Source: a bacterium
Lineage (GTDB): Bacteria; Patescibacteriota; Gracilibacteria; UBA1369; GCA-2718715
NCBI GenBank assembly: GCA_030426295.1
Contig: JAUHYY010000023.1
Location: forward strand, 1 to 12,749
DNA: 12,749 nt
Direction: 5' to 3'
Below the pieces are notes generated by a model, which saw nothing but the letters and a program-made list of their open reading frames with translations, did no database searches and was not told the DNA's origin. Below are positions 5,734 to 12,749 of this stretch, piece by piece. Every line of letters begins with the position of its first letter. Within the stretch, counting starts at the first letter, position 1. The position numbers were made by a program, and so were the translations under genes.

Positions 5734-6024
5734 TTATTGTGTTTCTTCGTCTAGTGGAACTTCTACTACGTCTAGTTCTCCACCTTCTGTTTGGATATTT
5801 AAGTCAGTACTTGCATCTAATTCAACTGGCGCTTGATTTTCAACTTTTGTACTTGATTCAAGTAGTGCGTCGTATCCAGCTCTGAATAGTTTATCTGACC
5901 CAAGGAATACAAGAGTTGATACCGCTGTGAAAACGATTACGATAATAGAAAGAGTGATAGCCTGGTTTCTTGTAGGCCATGTAACTTTTCTGAATTCCTC
6001 TGTACTTTCTTTTATAAATTTCAC
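5734..6024 (-). CDS. secE: Preprotein translocase subunit SecE with an acidic C-terminal tail
   Basis: SecE clamps the SecY channel. This 96-aa version is the single-helix type. The conserved amphipathic segment EFRKVTWPTR (10-19) is followed by one membrane helix at about 22-42. Such proteins usually stop soon afterwards, near 60-65 aa. Here a hydrophilic tail of about 50 residues continues (47-96), rich in Glu and Asp with almost no positive charge, and would lie outside the membrane. The start codon is GTG, chosen because the protein then begins in the family's usual place (MKFIKESTEEFRKVTWP). There is no Shine-Dalgarno sequence. It is the first gene of the minus-strand operon and reads from the promoter at 6101-6074. 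Confidence 0.92.
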   Translation of the reverse strand: MKFIKESTEEFRKVTWPTRNQAITLSIIVIVFTAVSTLVFLGSDKLFRAGYDALLESSTKVENQAPVELDASTDLNIQTEGGELDVVEVPLDEETQ

Positions 6025-6043
6025 GATTGTTTGTGTTACGTCT

Positions 6044-6060
6044 AAAAACCCCTCGGGGTC
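6044..6060 (-). promoter_or_regulatory. Terminator-like hairpin in the secE leader
   Basis: On the minus strand ACCC (6059-6056) pairs with GGGT (6051-6048) around CGAG, with TTTTT following (6048-6044). It lies between the predicted secE promoter and its GTG. The 4-5 bp stem is short; it could be a weak attenuator or a translation-control hairpin. Confidence 0.35.
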
Positions 6061-6073
6061 ATAAGCTAATCGG

Positions 6074-6101
6074 ATTCTACCTAATCCCTTTAAAAATGCA
6101 A
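6074..6101 (-). promoter_or_regulatory. Promoter of the secE-nusG-X-rplK-rplA operon
   Basis: On the minus strand TTGCAT (6101-6096) and TAGAAT (6079-6074) are spaced by 16 bp. The start should fall near 6067, leaving a leader of about 43 nt with the hairpin at 6044-6060. It overlaps the opposite-facing promoter at 6089-6117. Confidence 0.6.
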
Positions 6102-6117
6102 GTTTTTTTGGTATAAT
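6089..6117 (+). promoter_or_regulatory. Extended -10 promoter of the pilin-like locus
   Basis: TTTAAA (6089-6094), a 17-bp spacer and a perfect TATAAT (6112-6117) are preceded by TGG at 6109-6111, an extended -10 motif. Start near 6124 gives a leader of about 19 nt before the ATG at 6143. Confidence 0.7.
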
Positions 6118-6142
6118 TGTATGAATAAATTTATATAAAAAT

Positions 6143-7048
6143 ATGCGAAAGATTATTGCTCTAGCACTGCTTGCTTTGAATCTTGCTTTAATACCTGGTG
6201 TTATTGGCCTAGATGGAGCTTCTACTTACGCTCAGTTCTTGCCTATTGATAGTGAGAATTACTCGGATGTGTTCGTTAATGCTGAAGGTGATTCTGCGAT
6301 AGAAAAGTCCACGTCGATTACATTTAGTATTCTGAGAATAGTTCAATATATAGTAGCGGCTATCGTTGTATTGCTTGGTATAGTTGCTGCTGTGCAAATG
6401 ATCTCTGCAAATGGTGAAGAAGAAAACTTTGAAAAAGCTAAGAAGAGTATTACTTATAGTATCGTAGGTCTTGCAATCATTGCCCTATCTGGTGAGATTT
6501 CAAGAATTCTGGATCTTAGTAATGGTGGTCTGCTGGGTGGAAGAGCTGAGATAATTAAAAGAGCACAGATTTTCGATGATAATGTAAGAGTGCTTATTAC
6601 TTTTGTTAAATATATTATTGGTGCTGTCGCTGTGCTGATTTTGGCAAGGTCTGGAATCCATATGGCTACTGCTGGGTCAAACGAAGAAGCTGTATCTAAT
6701 GATAAGAAATCTATTGCAGGTGTTGCGATTGGACTCGTGGCTCTTGTATTTATTGATACGCTGATTCGAAGAGTGTTCTATGTAACTGATAATCCTTTTG
6801 AAGGTCCTGCTCCAGATATTTCTCAAGGTCTTCGAGAGGCCGCAGGATTTACTAATTTGATCGTGAGTTTTGCTGCTCCGATTGCAATTTTAAGTCTGGT
6901 TGGTGGTGCTGTAATGTATGCAGTGAGTGCTGGTAATGACGAAACCCAAGAAAAAGCTAAAAAGATGATGATTGCTTCATTGATTGGTATTATAATGATT
7001 TATGGAGCTTTCGGTCTTGTTTCTACATTTATTGTAGGTAGGTTTTAG
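6143..7048 (+). CDS. Triplicated VirB2/TrbC-like membrane protein (pilin-like, gene A)
   Basis: This 301-aa protein starts with a signal-like hydrophobic segment (about 3-23) and then carries three tandem copies of one module (57-124, 146-212, 235-299). Each copy is a helix, a short acidic loop, a lysine motif and a second helix. The loops read ANGEEENFEKAKK, TAGSNEEAVSNDKK and SAGNDETQEKAKK, each followed by a Gly-containing helix start. Lysines in the loop place it in the cytoplasm, with both module ends outside, which is the topology of VirB2/TrbC pilin subunits in the inner membrane. Ordinary VirB2 has one module, so an in-line triplication is unusual. The gene opens a three-gene plus-strand locus, ends in TAG at a heptamer repeat, and lies 20 nt before gene B. 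Pilin function is inferred from architecture, not shown. Confidence 0.7.
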   Translation: MRKIIALALLALNLALIPGVIGLDGASTYAQFLPIDSENYSDVFVNAEGDSAIEKSTSITFSILRIVQYIVAAIVVLLGIVAAVQMISANGEEENFEKAKKSITYSIVGLAIIALSGEISRILDLSNGGLLGGRAEIIKRAQIFDDNVRVLITFVKYIIGAVAVLILARSGIHMATAGSNEEAVSNDKKSIAGVAIGLVALVFIDTLIRRVFYVTDNPFEGPAPDISQGLREAAGFTNLIVSFAAPIAILSLVGGAVMYAVSAGNDETQEKAKKMMIASLIGIIMIYGAFGLVSTFIVGRF

Positions 7049-7049
7049 A

Positions 7050-7070
7050 TAGATAATGGATAATAGTTAT
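7050..7070 (+). repeat. Heptamer array between genes A and B
   Basis: TAGATAA (7050-7056), TGGATAA (7057-7063) and TAGTTAT (7064-7070) follow directly on the gene A stop (TAG, 7046-7048). They fill the whole spacer and run into the ATG of gene B at 7069. The units equal those near nusG and rplK, and here too they point in the sense direction of the upstream gene. Confidence 0.65.
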
Positions 7071-8085
7071 GTTTAAAGGAGTTAAAAATTTATTTGCAGC
7101 AAAGGGAGTTATTTTAATGATAGTATTACTTTTAACTGCTCCGACTGTGGCTTTGGCTCAAGATGAGTCTCCTGATGCGGATGGTTTCTTGAATGATAAA
7201 ACAATTGATGTGTTAAAGAGCTTTCAAGATGAAGGTGATTTCAGAAGTTTTAGTAATAATGATCTTGATGGTTCTGTTGACCAGAAAGGACTCGACAATA
7301 TCACTGGAGTAATCGTTTATATCGTAAACATTATGAAGTGGGCTGTTGGCGGTCTTGCCCTACTATTTTTAGTCCTTACAATTGTAAGGACTATCTCTGC
7401 GAATGCAGATGGGTCTGAAGAGCAGCTTGGAAAACTTAAAAAGCATCTGGTTCAGGTGGTTAGTGCTTTTGTAGTTATTTTCACCATAGATTTCTTTGTG
7501 AATAATGTGTTTGTAATTAGTGGTGGCGAGAATTTCTTAGGAGATACTGATTCTGCGAGAAGATTTGCAGGTATTGGTAGTGGTGAAATTTTTGGAATCT
7601 TTAGAGTTGTTCAAGCAATTACAGGTGTTGCGGTTGTAACTAGTTTAGTGGTTAGTGGTATGAGGCTAGTTGGTAATGCTGGTGATGAAGAAGCTACTAC
7701 AAAAGCTAAGAAGCATATTACTTATGCGGTTGCAGGGTTAATATTGCTTGGGCTTGCTGAAGTTATTGTACAAGGGTTCTTGTTCAGTGATGCTGGATCA
7801 ACTATTGATGTCGAGGCAGGTAAAGAAATTATTGTTCGGTTAACTAACTTTGCAGCTGGGTTTATATCTACTCTTGCTGTTCTATCTTTCTTCTATGCTG
7901 GTTACCTTTATGTATTCAGTGGAGTTGGTGAAGATAATACTGAAAAAGTTAAGAAAATTATTATTGGTGCAGTTATTTCGATCTTGGTTGCAGCCGGAGC
8001 CTTTGCAGCTGTGAATACTTTCGTAGAACTTGACGGATCTCGATCTCCTGAGATACTTCAAAACCAGGTTGACAATTTACAGTAG
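7069..8085 (+). CDS. Triplicated VirB2/TrbC-like membrane protein (pilin-like, gene B)
   Basis: This 338-aa protein is a paralogue of gene A. A clear signal peptide (about 1-30, cleavage after ALA) is followed by an acidic 45-residue stretch and then three two-helix modules at 77-148, 174-238 and 255-319. Their cytoplasmic loops read ANADGSEEQLGKLKK, GNAGDEEATTKAKK and SGVGEDNTEKVKK, the same acid-then-lysine pattern as in gene A and gene C. Module 2 is closest to the TrbC/VirB2 pattern (MRLVGNAGDEEATTKAKK, then a Gly-rich helix). The gene has no Shine-Dalgarno sequence and no promoter in the 20-nt spacer, so it is probably co-transcribed with gene A. A and B together could form a hetero-oligomeric membrane ring or fibre base; that is inference. 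Confidence 0.7.
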   Translation: MFKGVKNLFAAKGVILMIVLLLTAPTVALAQDESPDADGFLNDKTIDVLKSFQDEGDFRSFSNNDLDGSVDQKGLDNITGVIVYIVNIMKWAVGGLALLFLVLTIVRTISANADGSEEQLGKLKKHLVQVVSAFVVIFTIDFFVNNVFVISGGENFLGDTDSARRFAGIGSGEIFGIFRVVQAITGVAVVTSLVVSGMRLVGNAGDEEATTKAKKHITYAVAGLILLGLAEVIVQGFLFSDAGSTIDVEAGKEIIVRLTNFAAGFISTLAVLSFFYAGYLYVFSGVGEDNTEKVKKIIIGAVISILVAAGAFAAVNTFVELDGSRSPEILQNQVDNLQ

Positions 8086-8100
8086 TTATTGTGAGACTTA

Positions 8101-8138
8101 TTGGTTAAATCCTTTATTTGTGATATAATATAAGGATT
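8101..8138 (+). promoter_or_regulatory. Extended -10 promoter of the PKD giant gene with flanking dyad
   Basis: TTGGTT (8101-8106), a 17-bp spacer and a perfect TATAAT (8124-8129) with TGA before it (8121-8123) form an extended -10 promoter. Start near 8136 gives a 13-nt leader. An inverted repeat AATCCTT (8108-8114) / AAGGATT (8132-8138) brackets the -10 box and could be an operator. No terminator separates this gene from gene B, so read-through is also possible. Confidence 0.6.
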
Positions 8139-8148
8139 AATTTTACGT

Positions 8149-11100
8149 ATGAAAAAACTAATTTCGAGACTAATAGTGGTAGCTGTAAGCGCTGCAATGC
8201 TAAGTTTACTGTTTGGTACAGTGAATGTGTCGGCTGATTTCTGTACTGATCTGCAAGGAGATTTTGGGTCTTTCTTAGATTGTGAGAACCATTTCTCTTC
8301 GTTTACAGACTTTGATGGAGGGCTTGATGCTCCGGAGGCTGATGGGTTTGATGACACTATTACTCAGTCCCCTGACCTAAGAACATTTATTGAAAGAATT
8401 GCTAACTTTGTTCTGAGCTTTCTTGGTGTTATTGCGATCTTGATAATTATTTATTCTGGGTTCTTGTATGTGACTGCACGTGGTGAACAAGACCAGATGG
8501 ATAAAGGTAAGAAAGGAATCGTGAGTGCTGTGATTGGTATCGTAATTATTCTTTCTTCATTTGCAATTGTTAATACTGTGATTCAAGCTCCTAGTGGGGA
8601 CGGTAGGAATATACAGCCTGACGGTGGTGTTGTTTCTGGTGTTGGTCCTGGTGGAGTTACAAATGCTACTCAACTAGCAAGCTTTAATAGTGCAGCTGAA
8701 GAAATTAAAGATGTGGCTGTAGAGTTTGTTAAGAGTTATGAAAGAAACTATAAACAATCAGTAAGGTTAAGTAAGTTAACTACAGTTGAACCTGAAGAAT
8801 GGACTTCACGTTCTGACTTTGTAGAGTACTTGAACTACCTGAAAGATGAACTAAGAAGAGTAGAAAGAAATAGCGGTACTCTTAGTAAAGCTTCTATTGC
8901 TGCAAGACTTGTTATAGATACAGTTATTGATCCGGGAATCCAAGCAATTGGTGAAAGAGTTGAACGAGAAGAAAGAGAAGAATTTGAGAATGAAGTTCTA
9001 GATAACAATACCGAAGAATTCTTTAATAGTGTTGGTAGAGCAATTGGTGATTTCGGAAGAAATGTACTTGGTTCAGAAGATGGTCGGCAATACAATTATG
9101 AATGTGCATTACCACCAAGCGAAAGGTCTGTAGACTTTAATGTATCTAATTGTGATGCAGCTAGAAGAAACCTTGATGAAACTAATCTAGGTGGATCTAT
9201 CGATTCTGCTTTTGATCAATTAATTAATGATGTTGTGCTTGATCAGGGTGTATTTGCTGACTACAACGAAGATATAGAATTGTTTGAAAATAGAATTGAA
9301 AATATAAGACTTGGTCTTGTTAGCTTCAATGGTCGAGATGCTGGTATTACAACTGCTGTTGATGATTTATTTGAGCCTGTACTTGATGCATTTAGTGCTA
9401 CTTCGCCTGAGTCTGTAATTGCAGAGAATGTTTTCTTTGACTTTACTGTTAGCTCAAGTAGTTCTGACTTTAGTGATATTGCAAGTAGATCTGATGCTGA
9501 AGTTGAAGCTGCTCTAGCTAAGAATGAAAGAGTTAGAGATCTATTGATTGCTCTTGATGATCTTCATGAAGAGTTGTTAAGAATTAAATTTACTGCACCA
9601 TTTATTGAAGCTCGTCCTGGATTTACTGGGTCGGCTCCATTGATTGTTACGTTTGATGGTACAAGAAGTTATGATCCATCTGATCAAACTATACCTAACG
9701 AAAATTATCACTGGGATCTTGATGGTGATGGCGACTTTGATAACACGACTTCATCTATTAATGATGCTTATGGTGTTGATTGTTTTGAGGAGGATGGTGA
9801 TCTTAATAAAGCGGAGATCACATGTATTTATACACAACCTGGTTCATATAGAGTTGCTCTGCAAGTAGATAGTACTTCTGAGCCTGATGAAGAGTTTGTT
9901 GCTGCTGGTATTTCTTATGCGAGTGTAAGAGTTACTCCTCCGGTTTCGAGAATTAATCTTGTAGCTAATATTAATGGTCGTGAAGAAGTATTAAGAAAAT
10001 ACAATGAAGAAGACGGTACACTTGAAAGAGATGTTAGTGATTTATATGTAACTACATCTGAAGCTATCAGTGGTGAAGGTATTGAGTTTGATGCTAGTGG
10101 TACAACTGGTAATAAAATTATTAATTACGAATGGTTATTTACGAATACTGGTGATCAAATTGCTGGTTCTGGTCAACAAACTGTAGTTCAAAAGAACTTT
10201 ACTGAACCAGGAGTGTATGACGGTGTACTTATTGTTACCGATGAATCTGGAAACCAAGACAGAAAATCATTTAGAATTCATGTTACTTCGATTGTAGCGA
10301 GAATTACTGCTGAATCTGTGAAGGGTGTACCTGGAACTGAATTTGAATTTAGTGCTGCTGCATCACAAAGTGACTCTGCTCCAATCAAGGATTTTGTATG
10401 GACTGTTGATGGGGAAACTCCTGCTGGAGTTGAAAATAGTGAAGAAACGTTTAAATATACTTTCAATGAGCCTGGTGAGCATGAAGTTGGGCTCGTTGTA
10501 AGTAATGGTGATAATGAAGATGATACAAGTATAGAAATTGAAATTGAATCTCAGGCCCCTCAAGCTGCGTTTACTGCAACTAAGCCACTTGAGAATCGAC
10601 CTTCTTATGTAGTACTTGATGCTACGAGAAGTTTTGATCCGGATCCTAATGATGTTCTGGATTTCAACTGGGATATTCCACAAGCTCAAGAAGGTGTTAA
10701 CTATGAGATCGTAGAAGGTTCATTTGACGGAAACGAAGAAGAAGCGGGTCGGCTAGTTGTAGTGTTTAAAGAAAAAGGAAACTACACCATTGAACTTAAA
10801 GTTTCAGATCAACATTCCGGGAACTTAAGAAAATCATCTACTGTTTCTTCTACTGTTGTAATTGATTCAGTGATTGATGTGGCATTTGCAGAAGACCAAG
10901 TATTTGCTGGTCAGTTAGCTGTAAATGAAGATGATGATCTTGTTGCTGAAGTTGAGTTTGTTATTAATACAGAATTCGGTGAATTAGTAGCTATTGATTT
11001 CGGTGATGGTGAAAAAGATGAAAAACGAGTTATTGATGGTCAGGTTACATTTGATCATGAATATACGAAGGCCGGATCTTATGAAGTTAAGGCAACTGCT

Positions 11101-12749
11101 AGAAAAGGATCTGATAGAACTACTGTTTCTAACACATTTATAGTTGGTGGTGGTGAAAATACTATTGCTGTACCAAAGATCATTATTGGAGATAGTACAT
11201 TTACTAATACTGCTGAACTGCCTGAAGTATTTAGAAATACAACTGTTACTTTTGATGCATCTAGTTCGTTAAATGCTGATGGTGAAGATGATGGGCTAAG
11301 CTATAGCTGGAACTTCGGTGATGGTAGAATTTCAACTCAGTCTGTAGTTAGACATACTTATAGAGATCTACCGCCTGTTGATCCTGGTTACTTTGAGGTT
11401 AGCCTGACAGTAACTAGTGAGGACGGTGATACTGATACTGCTGAAATTGAGCTTGTAGTTGTAGGTGCGAAACCTGAAGCTCAAAGCTTGATTGCTACTC
11501 CGCAAGGAGGACCTGAAACTCCGTTTACAGTTAAACTCGAGGTGGTTGGTCCTTATGATGCTGATGGTAGAGTAGTACAATATACTTACTACTACTTCCC
11601 TATTGATGAACCTGAAAGAAAACTTGGAACAAAAGTTTCTGAAGAAAAAGTTGAGTTCCTAGAAGTTAAAACTTTTGGAATCCAGGGTGAAGAACGTGAG
11701 TATGTATTCTGTGTAGATATGAAAGATGACGATGGTAATGAAGTTGTGTGCGATGATATCTTTGCTGAAAATGCTAGACCTTCACTGAATGTAATAAATG
11801 GTCCTAATGAACCTCCGCTTGCTAAGTTCCAAGCCAACCCTACAAATGTAAATGTTGGTGAGACTGTTAATTTCTTTGATGAGTCTAGAGATGAGGATGG
11901 TGAAATTCTTGAATGGACTTATGACTTTGATGGAGATAACAGCTTCGTGAATGATGAAACTTATGAGCAGCCAAATATATCTCATGTTTATACACGTGCT
12001 GGTACATACAGAGTCCGGCTAAGGGTACTTGATGATAAAGGTGCGCTTGCTGTTTCTCAACCAGTTAATATCTTTGTCGATAGTATTCTAGATGATCCAA
12101 CGGCTGCATTTACTTTCACTACTGAAGAACTAACTGCTAGCTTTAGAGACAACTCGCAAGTTGATTTTGAGAAGGGTGGAACAATCCTTGAGCATCAGTG
12201 GGATTTTGATCTTGCAACTGATAGTGATGGTGATGGTAACCCAGCTAATGATATTGATAGTGATGATGCTGAGCCTACGTTCACATATGACAACTCAGGT
12301 ACATATCAAGTTAAACTTATTATTACTGATTCTGAATACAATAAAGATGAAGTAGTTAGATCAGTAATCATTCAAGAGATTCCTGACAACTATAATAATC
12401 CTTTTGAAAATGATACGACTCCGCCAGATGTTGGTGGGCCGATCCCAGCTCCTGGGCAAGGAATTGCGTTTAATCTAAGTACTAGCCCTGCTATTGATTT
12501 ACTTGATGATACGATTTATCTGAGTGGTAATGAGGCTAATGTTACATTTAATTTTGACCAGCTACCTGCTGGAGTGAGTAATATTATTGTTGATAAGAAT
12601 ATCTACTTTGATACAAATAGTGGAGCGATGGGAACAATTGGTGACGGTGTAAGAAACAATGATGTTGATTATACTAGTAACTCTAAAGTTCCATATACAA
12701 CTAACTATATGAGAGAGTGGTCTCCTATTAGAGTTCAAGTTACTGTAAT
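8149..12749 (+). CDS. Giant surface protein: VirB2-like module plus about nine PKD-like domains (gene C, cut at the window edge)
   Basis: At least 1,533 codons are open to the window end with no stop, so the C-terminus is missing. A signal peptide (1-29, cleavage after VSA) precedes one two-helix module (77-146) with loop ARGEQDQMDKGKK, like those of genes A and B. Residues 175-480 are mostly helical and charged. From about 480 to 1410 come nine PKD-like repeats, at about 480-597, 600-713, 715-800, 803-905, 907-999, 1007-1105, 1108-1203, 1222-1310 and 1316-1409. Signs are recurring YxWDxDGD / WNFGDG-type strands and YTxPGxYxVxLxV endings. Asp-rich loops at 523-532 and 1358-1372 look calcium-binding. 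Cys545/559 and Cys1188/1201 could form disulfides. Residues from 1437 begin another domain. The build suggests a long surface stalk or adhesin rooted in the pilin-like assembly; the role is inferred. Confidence 0.85.
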   Translation, partial: MKKLISRLIVVAVSAAMLSLLFGTVNVSADFCTDLQGDFGSFLDCENHFSSFTDFDGGLDAPEADGFDDTITQSPDLRTFIERIANFVLSFLGVIAILIIIYSGFLYVTARGEQDQMDKGKKGIVSAVIGIVIILSSFAIVNTVIQAPSGDGRNIQPDGGVVSGVGPGGVTNATQLASFNSAAEEIKDVAVEFVKSYERNYKQSVRLSKLTTVEPEEWTSRSDFVEYLNYLKDELRRVERNSGTLSKASIAARLVIDTVIDPGIQAIGERVEREEREEFENEVLDNNTEEFFNSVGRAIGDFGRNVLGSEDGRQYNYECALPPSERSVDFNVSNCDAARRNLDETNLGGSIDSAFDQLINDVVLDQGVFADYNEDIELFENRIENIRLGLVSFNGRDAGITTAVDDLFEPVLDAFSATSPESVIAENVFFDFTVSSSSSDFSDIASRSDAEVEAALAKNERVRDLLIALDDLHEELLRIKFTAPFIEARPGFTGSAPLIVTFDGTRSYDPSDQTIPNENYHWDLDGDGDFDNTTSSINDAYGVDCFEEDGDLNKAEITCIYTQPGSYRVALQVDSTSEPDEEFVAAGISYASVRVTPPVSRINLVANINGREEVLRKYNEEDGTLERDVSDLYVTTSEAISGEGIEFDASGTTGNKIINYEWLFTNTGDQIAGSGQQTVVQKNFTEPGVYDGVLIVTDESGNQDRKSFRIHVTSIVARITAESVKGVPGTEFEFSAAASQSDSAPIKDFVWTVDGETPAGVENSEETFKYTFNEPGEHEVGLVVSNGDNEDDTSIEIEIESQAPQAAFTATKPLENRPSYVVLDATRSFDPDPNDVLDFNWDIPQAQEGVNYEIVEGSFDGNEEEAGRLVVVFKEKGNYTIELKVSDQHSGNLRKSSTVSSTVVIDSVIDVAFAEDQVFAGQLAVNEDDDLVAEVEFVINTEFGELVAIDFGDGEKDEKRVIDGQVTFDHEYTKAGSYEVKATARKGSDRTTVSNTFIVGGGENTIAVPKIIIGDSTFTNTAELPEVFRNTTVTFDASSSLNADGEDDGLSYSWNFGDGRISTQSVVRHTYRDLPPVDPGYFEVSLTVTSEDGDTDTAEIELVVVGAKPEAQSLIATPQGGPETPFTVKLEVVGPYDADGRVVQYTYYYFPIDEPERKLGTKVSEEKVEFLEVKTFGIQGEEREYVFCVDMKDDDGNEVVCDDIFAENARPSLNVINGPNEPPLAKFQANPTNVNVGETVNFFDESRDEDGEILEWTYDFDGDNSFVNDETYEQPNISHVYTRAGTYRVRLRVLDDKGALAVSQPVNIFVDSILDDPTAAFTFTTEELTASFRDNSQVDFEKGGTILEHQWDFDLATDSDGDGNPANDIDSDDAEPTFTYDNSGTYQVKLIITDSEYNKDEVVRSVIIQEIPDNYNNPFENDTTPPDVGGPIPAPGQGIAFNLSTSPAIDLLDDTIYLSGNEANVTFNFDQLPAGVSNIIVDKNIYFDTNSGAMGTIGDGVRNNDVDYTSNSKVPYTTNYMREWSPIRVQVTV

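Noticed and set aside
6025..6142. tRNA-Trp upstream of secE, as in many bacteria
   Set aside because: No cloverleaf arms or CCA end were found; the region is filled by two promoters and a short hairpin.
9644..9868. Plus-strand ORF of 74 codons inside gene C
   Set aside because: It is an out-of-frame shadow of the first PKD domain; its composition (Met, Leu, Ile runs) reflects shifted Gly/Asp codons.
1..12749. Alternative genetic code with UGA read as Gly or Trp
   Set aside because: No in-frame TGA occurs in any long gene, TGG encodes Trp, and glycine uses GGN throughout. The single TGA ending the 4349-5092 gene is followed by an in-frame TAA three codons later, so it does not decide the matter alone.

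Overview
The window most resembles an AT-rich, small-genome bacterium of the Candidate Phyla Radiation (Patescibacteria). This is an inference from gene content and style: multi-pass TrbC/VirB2-like membrane proteins, a giant PKD-repeat surface protein, and almost no Shine-Dalgarno sequences. Short predicted 5' leaders (about 13-19 nt) fit too. UGA is not a sense codon: no in-frame TGA occurs in the roughly 3,300 codons of the main genes, and TGG encodes Trp. This argues against the recoded CPR lineages that read UGA as Gly. I cannot name a lineage.

Left part, 1-3034, plus strand. A consensus promoter drives a membrane-anchored gluzincin-type metallopeptidase (62-1969). A 332-base spacer follows. 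It holds a second strong promoter, two intrinsic terminators in series, each with a competing alternative pairing, and two tiny candidate leader ORFs. Right behind it is a divergent HisG-like (ATP phosphoribosyltransferase family) protein (2302-3000). The spacer therefore looks like a double transcription attenuator. A strong bidirectional terminator at 3003-3034 separates this block from the next.

Middle part, 3059-6101, minus strand. The order of transcription is secE, nusG, an unrecognised membrane-anchored acidic protein (247 aa), rplK, rplA. This is the standard bacterial secE-nusG-rplK-rplA cluster with one foreign-looking insertion between nusG and rplK. Tandem 7-bp repeats (T[A/G]G[A/C]TAA family) sit directly behind the stop codons of nusG and the inserted gene. 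The same repeat follows the first pilin-like gene further right.

Right part, 6089 to the end, plus strand, divergent from secE through overlapping promoters. Two proteins (301 and 338 aa) each have a signal peptide and three tandem copies of a two-helix VirB2/TrbC-like module. A third protein (at least 1,533 aa, cut by the window edge) has one copy of the module followed by a helical region and about nine PKD-like beta-sandwich domains. In total the locus carries seven copies of the module. I read it as a membrane-embedded pilin-like assembly that carries a very large cell-surface adhesin-like protein. This is the most likely candidate for a poorly described system here; its function is inference.
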